Shown piece by piece: positions 39,101 to 52,729 of a stretch of 64,000 bases of DNA. Under the pieces are notes generated by a model that ran no database searches, was not told the DNA's origin, and was given only the letters and a program-made list of their open reading frames with translations. This DNA comes from Straminergon stramineum. Taxonomy: Eukaryota > Streptophyta > Bryopsida > Hypnales > Calliergonaceae. Numbering within the stretch: position 1 is the first letter of the stretch; each line of letters begins with the position of its first letter. Location of the stretch: positions 32,431,001 through 32,495,000 of the forward strand of contig OY987265.1 in the NCBI GenBank assembly GCA_963920665.1, in the 5' to 3' direction. A program made the position numbers and the translations under genes.

Positions 39101-42100
39101 GCCGCGAGAAGATCTGATGCAGTAGTCTCAAGTTCATCGTTTGTTTCTCGAAGTTCTTCAAGTGACTTCACGTCAGATTGTGCTACTTTCGGAACCTCAA
39201 AAAAAACATCTCTTTCCTTTTGCACAGTTTGGAGGACACTCAACATAGAATCATGATCCTTCACAAGGGCTTCAAGATCACTCTGTAGACTGCCGAAATG
39301 CTGATATTCAGCGTTCAAAGACTTCACATCGATTACAGATTCCTGAAAACAAACAGACCATCAAGATGGCATAACACAACGATGCGAATAAAATAATTTT
39401 GATAGGGGATCAGCAAAACACCTCCAGAGGTCAGCGTCCCCACCAACCTAAACTAAAAACCACCACGGTTTATCTCAATCATCTATGCACAAAAGCAACA
39501 TCGCAATCAATATTGACGAGCAATTAGATCAACGATTTATCTCGAACAAGTTCACCAACAATTTAATTTGAAAAGAGCCTGATAGGAGAACTATTCTCGA
39601 CCTCTATATAGCTGAATAAAAAAGTAGTAGTCTTGGTCCTCATGCTTTACCTGAAGGTTCATCAGAGTAACCCTGAGCGCATTTGTACTGTCAACAGCTG
39701 CCTCATAGAAGGCTTGAGAACTGCTCTTTGTGGTTTCGACCTCAAGTGTCAGTTCATTAAAGTGAGCAGCCAACGCAGAATGCTCATCCATGCCCAATTC
39801 CTGGTCGCGTTGCAAATCGGAAATTTTCTGAAGAGCGAGACTTAGGTCCACTTTGGCACTGGCTGCATCATCTCTTGCTTCCTCTAGCTCTTGCTGCAGC
39901 TGGCAATTCAGAGCAAAGTGTTTTCCAATGGTGAACAGAAGGTAAAACTGTTACGGCGTCTCCAATCGAGAAAATCATGAATTGAATCTTGGAAGAACGC
40001 TTCAAACATAGGGCATTCTTCGTGTACTTCGCAGAAACTACAGTTTTTAACAGAAGATCGAATAGCTGTTGCAATTAAACTTCAGGATTGTCCAGCACTT
40101 CAAGCAACACTCCTGAGCTGAACACAAGCATAGACACCAGGAGGGCAGAGAACAACTGAGAGTCAACAGGTCTTGAAACCCTGACACAGTACCTCTTTCA
40201 AATTATAAAGTGCAGAACTTGCTTCGGTTGTAGCTTGCAATTTGAGGGTATCCAGCTCTTTCTGCATATAAAATTTCTCCAGTTCGAGATTTTGAATCTG
40301 TTAAGACAAATCTTGGTTAAATCAGAACTGCCGTTTCAAGTCCAACTGAACAGACAAGCACCTGAATTGTCTAACTGTACAAACATACGCACATGCTGAA
40401 GCACAACAAAAATTCTAAGTACTAGGACTGGATTCAGCATTAATCTGTCACAAATGCCTGTCGGAAACGCGTGGAATCGGCTTGGACAATTTTGAGATCC
40501 AATCATACCTGAGCCCTCAGCTGATGCACATTTGAATCAGACTCCCAGCCGTCCAAGCTTCTTCCTCTCTTGTCACCTACTTCATTAGTCACGTTTTCAA
40601 GTTTTCGCGCCTTAATTACGGTGGACTGCGTAAATGCCAATTCCTCCTTTAACTCCGTCATTTCCAGCATTTTTTCCTGCATCTGCAGAGGTATCAATTT
40701 AGTCTAGCAAAACCAGTCCCGAAACAGAAAAACTCCGCGCAGGTTTGTCACATCACGCAAATTACCAAAATCAAAAGAGATGGTCTCCGATGACCGTAAT
40801 AGTAATGACTGGGCCAAAACACAATTCCAGTACAAGCACTCGAAGTCAAAACAACTTACTTTCAGTGTATGCTGAAGCTGGAGATTGTCGTATTGTACTT
40901 GTAGATTTCCAAGCTGTTTCTTTAGCTATATCATAGCAACAAAGCACACTTTTGATTAGCTTTCCGTCTAAATGGATCTCATAGGCAATCTACTTCGCCC
41001 CAAATGTTGCACACAGTTAATCAAAATCCGAGAAACTTCACAAGCTGCCAAAACATCCAGATTGGATTCTGAATCAAAATTCAAGGAAAGAATGGGCAAA
41101 TACCCTGAAATGTAAAATCCTAACGAAAAATGATGACTTCAAGACCCATTGTGAGCGTATTCCAGAAGTCTCCAATATGAAGCACAGCAATTTAAATGCT
41201 AAAGACAGAGTTAAACTTCAGTTTGTGTAGGTAATAATACTTACATCATCATCCACTGACTTTTCCGATGACCGCCTCTTTCTTTCGCAAAAGAGAACAG
41301 GAGGGGGCTCCTGGAAGATAGAGTCTAAATTAGAGCCATCGGATGGGAGGCTTTGGAACTCTTCACCGAAGGCATTTTCATTTAACTCCAGTAAGGGTGG
41401 CACTGTGTCTTCACCTTCCATTAGGCTCTCGAATGGTGGTGGTAGAGGTGGGAGTCTCTCTCTTCTAGTCGAAATCATTGACTTCACCAGCGGAGATTCC
41501 TTCGGAAAGGGAAGTTTACTCTCCTGCGGCTGCAAGGGAGAAATCCTGAAGATGTCAGATAGAGTGATCACTACTCCCTCTCCTATCTAACGAAGAAAGA
41601 CAACCTTCGAGAAATTTAAGCCGAAATGACGGAACTGCGGTGAAGTAGTATTGACCTGTTCACTCCGTTCAATTGACGGTATTTGTGGACACCAGGTCTC
41701 GCGTCGGTTGTTCTACAGTTCCCACACATATTTAAGAAGAGTTAGTTCAACACGCAGTGCAATCAAATTTCATGATAACTATTCTTTGATCATAAAGGCG
41801 CTGAAGAATTACACGCTAATATCTCAGCGGCACTTAGAAGGCCTTTCGAGGTCAACATAGGTGAACCTCAGAAAGTGTGCTAACCTTTTTATTTCTCTTG
41901 TCGACGTCACGATCGTCAACAGCAGAGTTGATGACCATAGAACTCAAATTCTCGATCTTCTGTTGTTGCTCCTTCAAGCGTCGCTCACGTTCTGCTTGTG
42001 CTGCCTTCTCTTGCTGCAGCTCGAGAGCCATGCGCTCTCGTTCTAGCTCCGTCTACACCATTCGCAAATATTAGCATTTTCTAAAAAGCAAGATCATTTA

Positions 42101-45100
42101 TGTTGATGAATCAGAGCTCATGAATCAATAATACCTTCAGAAGGGCGTTTCGTAAATTCAGGATCTCAGCATCCCAATGCTCAGAATGATTATCCTGCAA
42201 TAAAAGAGGTTATAAATGAACATACGGACCAACACTTAACGAAGCTCAGTGAAGGTGTACGAATATGCTAATTATAAATTGGCTTTTAAATGGAGAAAAT
42301 CAATGTCCAGTTTAAAAGCCAGATATCTTAGAACATGTTCGCTATGAAACTTGCACAGAAATCAAATAGGTGAATGTCTACTGCTATGTAAGGTGTGCTT
42401 CACTAACTTGTAATTTGTTACGGAGTTCCTCGATTTCCTTCTTCTGACGCTTCAGCAGCGCGGCATCGGTCATAATCTGAACCAACCCGTACGAATGAAT
42501 CAGTCCCGGCAATGTTGTTTTGCGAGAATGCTTAAGAAAGGGGACGCGAAAAGACCCATTCAGCCCTTAACAAATGAAAAACTGATAAATTGAAACCACG
42601 TAACGCACCTCATTGACTTGTGCACAGTTGGTGACACGGTTAGCTCTGCTAGCAAAGAATAGTGTTCCTTTCGTTTCGTCGACATGGATCTGATCAATAA
42701 TTGAGTCAGTTATTTAAGAGAGGGTTCCAATAACGAATACAACAACCTCCACAACAAAGGGGAAAAAGAGGAAGCTCAACACGAAATGGGAAAAGTCTAC
42801 AACTATTGGGAGAATTCTTCCAGGTACATAGAAAGTCTGATTGTCGAACCTGAGCCGGAGTTATGTTACAAATGACAGCTGTCTTTGCATTGCCTCCCAA
42901 GGCCGGTTGAAGAATTCTTGTCAACTTACTGTCACGATATGGTATGTGACCCCTATGCATAAGATGCTCTTATCAGAATACAAGGGGGGGGATATGAACA
43001 CCCGAAGTCACTTTTTAAATTCCTTATATCTATATCCATTAGCTTGAAAAGCTGTGCAAGGTCTCAGTGGCTCTTCTAATGGTCATTACTGTGGATCTAG
43101 ACAAGTAAATAAAGTGAAGACATGATGTCCCTACGGCATGTACAATGACTAGAAGCAACAAATATGATTTCACAGAGAACGATTGTATAATGCACTACAT
43201 ACAGGTGTTGATTCTGACCCTTGTTTTTCAACCCCTTCACTCAGTTTGTTGATAACTGTCCCAAGGGTCATCAGACTCTTATTGATGTGAGTGCCCTCCT
43301 TCAATCGGGCCCCCTCGGCTCCTGTCTTGGCGATACGCTCAGACCCAGCGAGATCGACTAGATTCTACTCAAGGATCAAACACCAGTTCCAGGAACACAA
43401 TCAGAGTTAATTGTTATGAAGTACAAGAATTTGAATATAATGAGCGACATCCTTCGGACAGAAAATACATGGGCGAAGCATTTTAAGAAAACCATGCAAC
43501 TGGCGCACAAGAAAAAGGAATTTCGATGGCTACTTTAGATTCACTATGAGACTAAGATCTCAATGCAAGGATCCTTCACAGCACATTATTCTCACTTATG
43601 GGATATCTAGTCAGCATAGACATTAAAGCATAAATGTTCTGCGTCAATGTAAAAATGAAAGGCTTTTATCGCACTTGGAAAGAAGGAAAGTAAATAGACC
43701 ATGCACTTACGAGAACCGACACCCTAACAGCATCACAAGATTGCACTGAAGCCGGGCCAGCAGGGTCATCATGACTCCGGTCTCTACTCTCTATCACCTG
43801 CACCAACCCTCAAGACTTTAGAGACTATGGAAGCAAAGGAACAACTCAGCAGAATTCTGATCCACAAGTCTCTATCACTGAGGAATTACAAAATTTCTAG
43901 AAAAATTCTGACCTGTACTACAATAACCTGAAAATTGAGACGAAGTGAATTCGACTTCAATGAATTAGAAAGCAGCAAGGGCCTACCATACGAAAGATTG
44001 AATGAGACCTGCTGCTGTAAACATTCATGTTCGTCTCCCCAACATGACGATATGCTGCACCCGATACAGGAGTCATTTGAGCAGTGGTTTGGAGCTTTCA
44101 AACCTATTTTGATATTTTTATTCATCATTTCATTCAACCGTGAATCTTAAACAGATATTGTGATGCCAAACGAAATTTGGTGAGTGTTCATACTCTCGCC
44201 AGCTGTCATCAGCTCAAGCACTTGCTCTGGGCTGACTACAATCTCCTCCCTCAAGCCAGCAACAAATATCCCTCTCTGCAAGCAAGCGATAAAAGACATT
44301 CAATATGTTACCTAACCGAAAGAGAATACGAGTCGGAAGAGAGTACAGGGGCAATGATGTCTTTAACAGTGTAACATGACGACTACGATTCACCATAGTT
44401 GAAGCCTTCAGCTACGGATTTAAATTAATACCATAGGATTTATTGAGAGTTACTCGGACGAACCTCGACGTTCTCATGAACTTGCAGTCTCCGATTCTCA
44501 GGAGCCAACAGGTCGTTGATCTCTTCATTATAAATTTCCATGTAGGATACCCGCAGAAGGAACTCACGATCCACAGCCTGCAATGGTATGTCTCAGCTGT
44601 CAGGGGCGGTAACCTCAACCATTAACACAAGAGGATGTGCTGTCAAGGACACTTGCATCCATAGACATGATAAAGTACACGTACCGCTTCAATGTTCTTA
44701 AAAATCTCCTGAACGGCCAAGGGAATGATGCCAGGTTCACGTGGAGACCCCCGCATGGTGTAAGTCTTGCCACTGCTAGTTTGCCCATAAGCAAAAACGG
44801 TGCCTGATGCATACGATCGTAATTATCATATAAATACTGCAGGCGATGTGGAGACTGGAGAATTTGAGGAAGTTTTGGCTCCGTGATGAAAGACAAGAAG
44901 AAAAGGCCAGTAGACCCTGCACTACCTTGAGGACTTGTAACCAACTCCACAACTCGATGAAAAGCTACAAGACTAAACCTGAGGCTAAGACTTTCATAAA
45001 TTGTGATAAGCCTGGGGACGCAGAAGACCAAGACTCTGACTGCAGTATATGTATAACGCATTCCAAGAAAACACTATTACTTACAACCTTCCGACACGCA

Positions 45101-45820
45101 CTAATTACAAGCACTATTAATGTGCCCAAACTAAGCCTCCTCCGAACGGCCTTCTCAATGACACTTGCTTTTCAGGCACTAGTCCAATGTGTGTATCGGT
45201 ACTGCTAGCTAAAGGCATGCCAAAGCATTAGGAGTATTAAAATTGAAACGCGGGTAAAAGGAAACTAACCATTGAACCCAGAGACAGCTGATGCGATGAT
45301 ATCCTTGGTGTGAGTTTCATAGATTTCCAAGGTTGATGACTCCGAGTCAAATACTCTGTCTGCAACATCACAATATTAGGCAAATTCCTGCTAGCGGAAC
45401 TTAGCGTTCCGTGTAAAATCCTGTGAACAGACAGCCAAGGAGCCATGGACTCGACAAAAATCTGGAAGCAGCTAACCCTGGTATAAAGGAAATCATTGTG
45501 TGGGGCAAGGCTCCGAACAGCGAGACAGAAACCTATGCTGTGGAAGCCTCATGTAAAGTCTCGTATACGAAGATATTTATGAGAACCTCCTGACTTTCTT
45601 CGAGGCAATAAGAATTGAAAGATCTTGCACAGAAGGTCATGATTGTAAGAGAAAAACGTGTACCAAATACGTATGATTGGCCGGGAATAGGTGCTCCCGC
45701 AGAATTACAGAGAGAGATAAAATTTGAACCGAGCTTCCATGGTGTGCCTTTGGTTGCTTCCACTTTACTTAGTGGCCTCACTCTAATACTTACAAATATT
45801 TTCTCCATGTTGCCTGTCAA
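30123..45820 (-). CDS. Kinesin-7 (CENP-E-like) with very long coiled coil
   Basis: A plus-end-type microtubule motor; KIN-7 kinesins act at kinetochores or cortical and phragmoplast microtubules. Forty-one exons, all in phase, give about 2325 residues: 45820-45664, 45359-45270, 44803-44685, 44577-44464, 44275-44194, 44054-43987, 43797-43711, 43364-43203, 42966-42850, 42689-42609, 42476-42408, 42194-42135, 42052-41885, 41712-41656, 41529-41245, 40925-40860, 40682-40509, 40297-40193, 39899-39651, 39342-38848, 38637-38029, 37861-37709, 37596-37216, 36863-36777, 36566-36357, 36204-35995, 35860-35633, 35384-35295, 35079-34951, 34719-34666, 34433-34317, 34199-33729, 33521-33447, 33301-33114, 32752-32692, 32454-32267, 31939-31783, 31659-31588, 31326-31093, 30820-30686, 30446-30123. 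The N-terminal motor (residues about 5-350) has GQTSSGKT (89-96), switch I NVYSSRSH (198-205) and switch II DLAGSE (243-248), plus [19 protein letters not shown]. Heptad-rich Glu/Lys/Leu sequence fills most of the remainder; the tail is basic and ends KENM. Translation could also start at the second Met (45808, MEKIF), the usual family start. The exon 8/9 junction (acceptor before 42966) is the least certain. Confidence 0.9.
41245..41529 (-). other. Proline-rich linker exon of the kinesin
   Basis: This 95-codon exon encodes a low-helicity segment with [11 protein letters not shown] and acidic stretches, ending in [12 protein letters not shown]. It separates the motor/neck and first short helix from the long coiled coil. 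The SS-rich basic patch (RKRRSSEKS) is a plausible phosphorylation or nuclear-localisation site by composition only. Confidence 0.6.
42609..45820 (-). other. Kinesin motor-domain coding portion
   Basis: The first ten exons encode the complete catalytic core: the [13 protein letters not shown] start strand, the P-loop, the switch I and switch II loops, and the [15 protein letters not shown] segment near the end of the fold. It closes with [11 protein letters not shown], the KIN-7 neck entry. All nucleotide-binding residues expected for an active motor are present, so no inactivating change is visible. Confidence 0.88.
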
Positions 45821-46600
45821 TACCGACGGAAGTCAATATCTAATAAGCGAAAACCATGATCAGCTTAGAGAGGGCAGGACATTCAGGATACTTCTTTGTA
45901 GTCATGAAAATCGAGAATTAAAGAATGCATTCACATGCACCTGGCCCTTCGTTCTCTTCCCCTCCCTACTTTGCGCATTATCAACGCACACCAGCAACTA
46001 CCCTTTCTCTGAATCGGGCATCCCTCTCCTTGCTTTTCAATACATGCCGCAACCAATGACGTCCACTTTCGGTCCGACGCACCAAAAAACTCGCTCCCTC
46101 TGTACTTAACACCACTTTCTGCAAATCGATTAGTGCCGATTGCACACTCCAGAGAGGGAAGAAAAATTCCGAAGTCGGGCGAGCGAATTCATCACACTGA
46201 AACCTACGCAATCTCGTCAATCAACTGTGCTTCAATGCCGGGACAGAGAGGGAAACACAGTGACCTACAATTTCTCGCTCCTCCTGTCTCTCCCCCTCCC
46301 TCCTGCAATCCTGTTCAAACAAAAAAAAATCATCCGCTTCTTGATGAAAAAGGGCGAAACAACACCCCGAGGAGAGAGCACTTCGCTAAAGAGTAGCAAT
46401 GGCGAGGGGCGTCGAGCAAAGCGAGCTGCCCCGGCGCTAACGGAAAACGTCCGAAAACTGGCTCCCCAGATTTTGAATATTGGCGCTGGAAACCCCGCCC
46501 TTACGTATTTCGAAGTGTATGTGGTATTTTATATTATACTGTATTCTACGGGAGAACATTTCGTACGTACATTGATAATACTCGTACGGGAGTGTAGTCT
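45821..46600 (-). promoter_or_regulatory. Presumed kinesin promoter and 5' leader
   Basis: Upstream of the kinesin start the composition becomes more balanced, with C- and CT-rich tracts on the + strand (about 46271-46310). Overlapping open frames on both strands here lack recognisable domains. Promoter assignment rests only on position. Confidence 0.35.
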
Positions 46601-49263
46601 ACTGTTCCCGAGGCTTTGACCTTAAGTTCGTGAGTTCCTTCGCCAATTTCAAAATGTTATGCGGATTCAGCGCCTTGTTATCGGTAAGGTGTTTCACTGC
46701 ACATGTCACTACTCACTACAGTGCCTTTCCCAACAAAATGGGTCCCACCATAAGGATCCCATGGATAGGGCTGATATCTACGTGAAGTCACGCTTAGTGA
46801 AGCCCATTGATCAATGGTGGAATGTAGACTAGAATAACAAGACTCCTCAATATATCCTTGATTGGTGGGCTTTACCGTCCCCAACTTTGTATGGAAGCTA
46901 GCCCTAAGCTCGAGAAAAATCTAATTCTTTGAAAAAGTGCCTATTTAATAAAAAGTATGTAAGTAAATTTGAAAGTTCTTTCTTAAAATTTATGAAATTG
47001 GACTTATGTTTCAAAATTTTATAACTTCAAAATACTTTACTGACCAAATTATCAAACCCCTTTTTAAGTTCAAGTTAGCCTTTTAAATTATATTGGAGTT
47101 TTCATTACAAGCTTTTATTGCATATTAAGACTGTATAATGTTTGTAAATGAGAAGAATAAATAATGAATTTTTTTTATTTGAATAATTTATAACTTACAT
47201 AGCAAAAAGTGAAATAAATCAATAAATTTGACGAAAACAATCTAATTATTTAATGCCTAGGGAGTACAAAATTTGTATTTGGGGGGGTACTACATGTGTT
47301 TGAGGAGTAGTTTTTTAGGGATCTATTGTAAATAACATGCTTAAAATGTAAATATTCTAAAAGAATTTAGAATTTCAAAAATATTCTTCAATATAATTTT
47401 CAAGTATAACTTCTTATATTTACAAAAAATTACATTTTTGAATTGTCAAACCTTAAAAAATAGCACCTTCTGTTTAGAGTTATGTAACTTTCTAAAGCCC
47501 AAGCCTTAGTTCCCCCTCCCCTAAAAATTAACAAGAAATTTTTTTATAAGAGACACATAGAAAATGATTGGAGAATTCTATCATTTTTTTTGTAAAGTGA
47601 AATTATATCAAAGCATACAAAATCAATATAAAGCAACCATTTATAATTACATTCTTCCCTAAACAAATTTAGGAACTTGCAATTTCAAAAATGCACTATT
47701 TTTCTATAATTTCTTAAAATAAATGTTTATAAGATAAAAATCTATAAGAAGTCCAAATATTGGAGAATTACAATTATTGAGTTAAATTTCATAGGAATAT
47801 TTTGTATGTACACCAAGATTGCTGAGCAAAAAATAAAATAAAACTTCACTTTCTTCATTTTTAAATATGAGATAAATCCAAATACACATAGAGCTTTCAT
47901 TATTTTGTTCTTTTTCCATTTGTAGAATAATCAATATAAAGATTTCTAAATGAAATGTAGGCTCTAAAGTAAGAAGGCATTATTTATGATAAATAATATC
48001 TCACAATGTTTACATATAAGTTTGATTTTGATGATTATATAAAAAACTATTTTATATTTTACATATAAAACTTCTTTAATCTTTTAAGACCTAGAAATAG
48101 TCTAGATTTTCAAAATTGTCGAGATGTATTATAAAATATAACTAAGAATAATGATCCAATGATGGATTTTAAACAAAGTTGTAAAATGTGATGTATATAT
48201 CATATCCCTACAGTTATATCTACTACTATAATCATCAATAATTTTCAATAAAATTTTCTTAAAGCATGCCATAGTAGTGTGGTTGAATTTTGGTAGTAAG
48301 ACAATCATTCTAGTATGAAGCCTCACCCAACGGTCAAATATATACTACAAGCAAAAGATTGAAAAAACATGTCAAAGGAGTCAAAAACGGCATTGAAAGA
48401 ACTATCACAATACATGCTCTTATTGTAAAACAAAGACTATGTAAGGTATAAATAAAAAAAGAAGGTGGCAATGATCATTGGAAAGAAGTAAGTGGGGGAT
48501 TTGTCCATATTATGCAAAGTCTCACCATCATAATGGTGGAGAGTAGGGCTCAAATCCCACTAGCAACATTTTATTTGGATAGACAATTATGGAGGGGTTA
48601 AGGGGGCCAAGGGGCTGGACAAATGCATCGCATTGGCCCTAATCTTCAATCCAAATTTTTTTTGTGGAAAACCTAAATTAGGGGACAAAATTCTTGCCTT
48701 GTTTTTTGCCATTCCTCACAAATTCAAGTTCCATCTCCCCCTCCAATGCAACCTATTGAAGCACCTTCAAGTCTTCCCACATGCGATTTGCCTCTCCTCC
48801 TGTAGCTTCACCTTCTCCTTCAATTTATATTGCCACCTTCTTTGGGGGAGCTGTTTTTTTCTTCAAAATAGCCTTTGCTTAGGAGCAATTCTCTTTTTGG
48901 AAGATTCTATAATCTCACAACCTCCTTCCTCAACAACCATCTCTTCTACCCTTTCCACCTTTGTCTCATGACTCTTTTCTACTCTCTTTTCCCTCCAACT
49001 TGAGTTGACAAGGGTTGAAATGTTTGCAAAGAACTTGGAGTCAAAAAGAATTTTCCCCTCATCAAAGGAGGTTGGCTACAGAAGAAAGGGTTTTCAGAGA
49101 AATTGTCCATCTTCCCTTCTTGCAAAAAAATTAGAGAGCCAACACACAACAAAGAGTTGCAAAGAAAAAGTGCATACCTTGCCACGACACACGAGAGAGA
49201 TGAAGAAGGCACATTCTACTTTCTTCTTTGCAAAAAGTAGACCTTCTAATCTAATGGGATAGA
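46601..49263. other. AT-rich intergenic region
   Basis: No gene or clear repeat is recognised. Between about 48630 and 49010 the + strand is pyrimidine-rich; the open frames there show no family resemblance. Confidence 0.4.
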
Positions 49264-50140
49264 CACTAGAAGAAAATGAGGGTTTTGCGACAACAAAAAA
49301 CATCTGATTTGGAATTACATAGGGCATTTTGCGATTGGTGCTAATTAGGAGCCCCCAGTTGCAATGGACAAGTCACATAGAGGATTGTAGTCGTAAGTCA
49401 CAATAGCCTATTTGGGACTTCATGGATGAACTTTTTTGACATGGTTGTTTATGTGGTATTTGCTACCACATAAGGTTGGTCACTCAATTGATGAGTTGTG
49501 CAACTTGTAGGCAACTCATTTGCAATTAATGTATGACTTATTTGTAATTCATTTGTAACTTCATTAGAACTTATTTGTAACTCATTTGCAACTTGTCTAT
49601 GACTTGTAGATTTTGAAATTTTAACCTCAAGGATTTTGTAGATTTATGGATTTCAAATCTAACTTTTTTTTTTTCAATTTCAAAAATTTGGATACCAATA
49701 TTTTATAGTTTTCACGGGTTTAGGAAATTTTAATTTTTTTATAGGTTTTAAAAATATTTAGATTTTAAATATTTTTAGATTTCTATATAATGTAAAAATC
49801 TACACATTATAGAAATCTACAAAATATTGAATTCTTCAAATTCTACTAGAGGAATTCATTATATTTGAATACAACAATTTACAAGTCTTATATGTCCAAC
49901 CTAATGGTACTTTTGACAATTGATATGGTAAAATTGATATAAAACAATCAAGAAATGACTTCAGAAATAGCTAGAAATGAAAACAATTAGGAAACGACTA
50001 GGAAACAACTAGAAAATGTCTAGAAAACAATTGTTGTCATTTACTAGTTGCAATTGTTTTCTAGTCATTTACTAGTTGCATTTGTTTTCTAGTCATTTTC
50101 TAGTTGTTTCTTAGTTGTTTTTGGTATTGCGAATAGACAT
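49264..50140. mobile_element. Truncated CACTA-like element remnant
   Basis: The left terminus CACTAGAAGAAAATGAGG shares its first 13 bases with the terminus of the larger element at 50982. It is followed by repeated words: aactcatttgcaactt-like phrases at about 49500-49600, and a 28-bp tandem repeat with inverted counterparts near 49970-50110. These look like subterminal repeats. No complementary right end or target duplication was found, so the element is truncated or decayed and the right limit is approximate. Confidence 0.4.
50038..50110. repeat. 28-bp tandem repeat with inverted counterpart
   Basis: The phrase cattt(a/t)ctagttg recurs at 50038, 50066 and 50094. The sequence just left (about 49970-50030) contains the reverse-complement words aactagaaaa and gaaaacaatt, so the region can fold back on itself. 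Confidence 0.65.
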
Positions 50141-50996
50141 GGTGGATTCCACAAAGCATAGACTTGTCTACATTGACAACTATGATAAATATTAGATGGA
50201 GAATAATTCACATTTATTCTAAATTTGAACTTTGTTACAACTCTCGTAATCCTACACTTCATTCTATGGCAACAAATAAAACAATGTATTCACTTCATTC
50301 TACAACTAATTTGCAACTAAAACATTGTATTACTAATGCTAAATAATGATGTAAAAATTTGGTGCAAATAGAGAAGGCTACACTTGCAAGATAGTTGTAT
50401 AGGACCCTTATGTCAGGCTTCAAGAAATTTGGGATCAAGTTGGTTCATGTCGACACTCCAATTATAACTACTTAGTCTTTAGACTCCAATTAACACAAGT
50501 CAACCCAGGTTGAATAAATCAGCCCAAATCATTCCCATCAATAGTCCTTACTGCTCAAACTCATCAAGATCCAATCAATACCATTCAGACTCTATTTTGC
50601 ACAATTGAGAAAAGGACCAATGGAATAACTAGGTCATTACGGAGTCCTTGGGACAAATCAGCAATGATGTGAGAGCCAATATTAACCAAACATACATTTG
50701 GAATCCAAGGCTACAAGGTCCTGTGACTTGCATTGAAACTTCAGGATATGTATTGCAAAATGATGTGTGAGGGACAAACCCCCTCTCTCATGGCTTTAAT
50801 AGAGAGATTAATCAATTGCTTCGCTCTAACTACCCGAATCGTAGCTTCAAGGACGTTATGGAGTCCAGTTGTTAGGAGGCACTTCGTAACATTATCCCAC
50901 CTTCTAGTGTAAACCTCCCAATTAGATCGGTGTTGCAGCAATGGGATAAAGCCGATGGAATTCTCTGACTGCATTTGGTGCCACTAGAAGAAAACA

Positions 50997-51014
50997 CGCA
51001 GTCGCCCGACTGCG
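50997..51014. repeat. Perfect hairpin next to the CACTA terminus
   Basis: CGCAGTCG, a two-base CC spacer, then CGACTGCG: an 8-bp inverted repeat starting 15 bases inside the element end. Several CACTA elements carry short inverted motifs next to their termini that are bound by element-encoded proteins; that role here is inferred. Confidence 0.7.
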
Positions 51015-52729
51015 AAATTTAGACACTCAAACGTCAGATCCGACATCAGGCATGTCGATGTAGATGTCTAATCACATCGCGTCTGCAAAAACAGGGTTTT
51101 GACATCCAAGAATTAGCATGGACAACGGCATGCTAAGCACTGGACATCCAAAAAAACACTGGTCAACGGGTGCCAGAACTCTGCCATGTGGCTACAAATT
51201 TGGTGCCACGTGAGCACGGGCAGCCAGGTTGGCAATTTTCTCATCCATCCAATTTTGGTGATGTGGCATCTGATGTGTACATTGATCGGGGAGTCAACAG
51301 TAGGTGACGTGGCATCTTCGAATGTTGACGTGGACAATTTTGGTGCGTGGAGAAGCCTCTTTTGGAGCTTTCTACATACGTCTGGAAGATGTCTTTCCAG
51401 ACATCAAAATGTCTAACACGATGTTGTCCTAGACACAACTATGTTAACGACAATGTTTATGCGGAACATGCACTGCTAGTAAGCACATCGATTCTAACGC
51501 CATTTGTGTCGTCTGAGGCTTTCACAGTGGGGAATTTGACATGGTTAAGGACATGTTCATGCTATTTTCTACTAGATGTGTGGCGCGTTGGATGTCAACA
51601 TTCACATGTACAACATTTTTACAAGTAACAAATCATTGTAGACAACGTGTGCATGCTTCGTACCAACGTCCTTGAAGATTGGGTTTGAGCATGGGATGTC
51701 TGAAATGACACTAACTAGTTAGGCAATTGACAAGCACAAGTCTGTGTAGACAATGTTCAGGACGTGTATAGGGCTAGGTTTAATGACATGCATGCATAGC
51801 TTTTGATGCTTCCACGTTTAGGGCAAGCTTAGATGTGATAGCAATGTGCACTGTGAGACGTGAATGAAGACATGTTGTAGACTTCACAGACATTGACACT
51901 GAATTGAAGGGGTCTAGGATTATGTCCTACCTAACAACATGGTGCATTCCTATGTGCGCTTGTAGACACACGTTTAGACATCAAAACAATGCGGTGCAAC
52001 ATTGCAATGATCGTGAGGACGTTGAACATTAGACATTGTGCCCACATTTGAAGAGACCTAAACAACGCTCTGGCATGGCACGTATTTACCAAAATTGGTT
52101 TTACACTATATCAATGAATGACATTGCATAGCAAGAGAGCTTAGCACAATCACAATACTTGAAATACATGCACCACTCAATGGTCCTTTAGGCAAACAAA
52201 AAATACATGCACCACCTTTAGGCAAATAAAAAATATCATATTCATATACTGGTAAAGTGTTGCAAGGAAAAAAAATCTCCATGAGGAGAACAAAGCTTTT
52301 GTAAAAGGGAATATAGCACAACATGCCCCACAAAAAATATGATAGACACTAAACCCGTTAAGATAATCATGAAATAGTGCCACCAAGAAGTTCTCACAAT
52401 GTTGAGTGAAGCGTCCTCTATGTCTAAGCAAACATCTGAGCGTTGAAGGCGAGGTCTCCATGGACAGAAGGAGTCCTGCAAACAAACGCTCGACATTAGT
52501 GACAATGGACAAACAGACAACTGAAGGCCTACCAGCCACATATCCATGCTTTTGAGAGAATCAAAACACACCTCAATGGTCATTTCTTCCGTGATGCTTC
52601 TCCTTTTCGGGGCTGCCCCCCTCCTGTAGGGGGATTCGGTTTGGGCACTTGCTGCATGGTTCCCTTCGTAGCCTTCACAGTGGTGACCACTTCTGTTGGC
52701 TTTGGTGTTGGCTTCAAGGTCCTTGTCAC
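51015..52729. repeat. CACTA subterminal repeat region
   Basis: This is non-coding sequence filled with variants of gtagacaatgt, agacatc and gacgtgg in both orientations. In En/Spm elements such arrays are binding sites for the TNPA-type protein. It lies between the terminus and the 3' end of the - strand gene. A lysine/proline-rich frame (52729-52583, -) continues beyond that gene's TGA stop and may be its former C-terminus. Confidence 0.5.

Noticed and set aside
49264..50909. Complete CACTA element ending at ccttctagtg (50909)
   Set aside because: Only nine terminal bases pair and the flanking triplets (aga and taa) do not form a target duplication.
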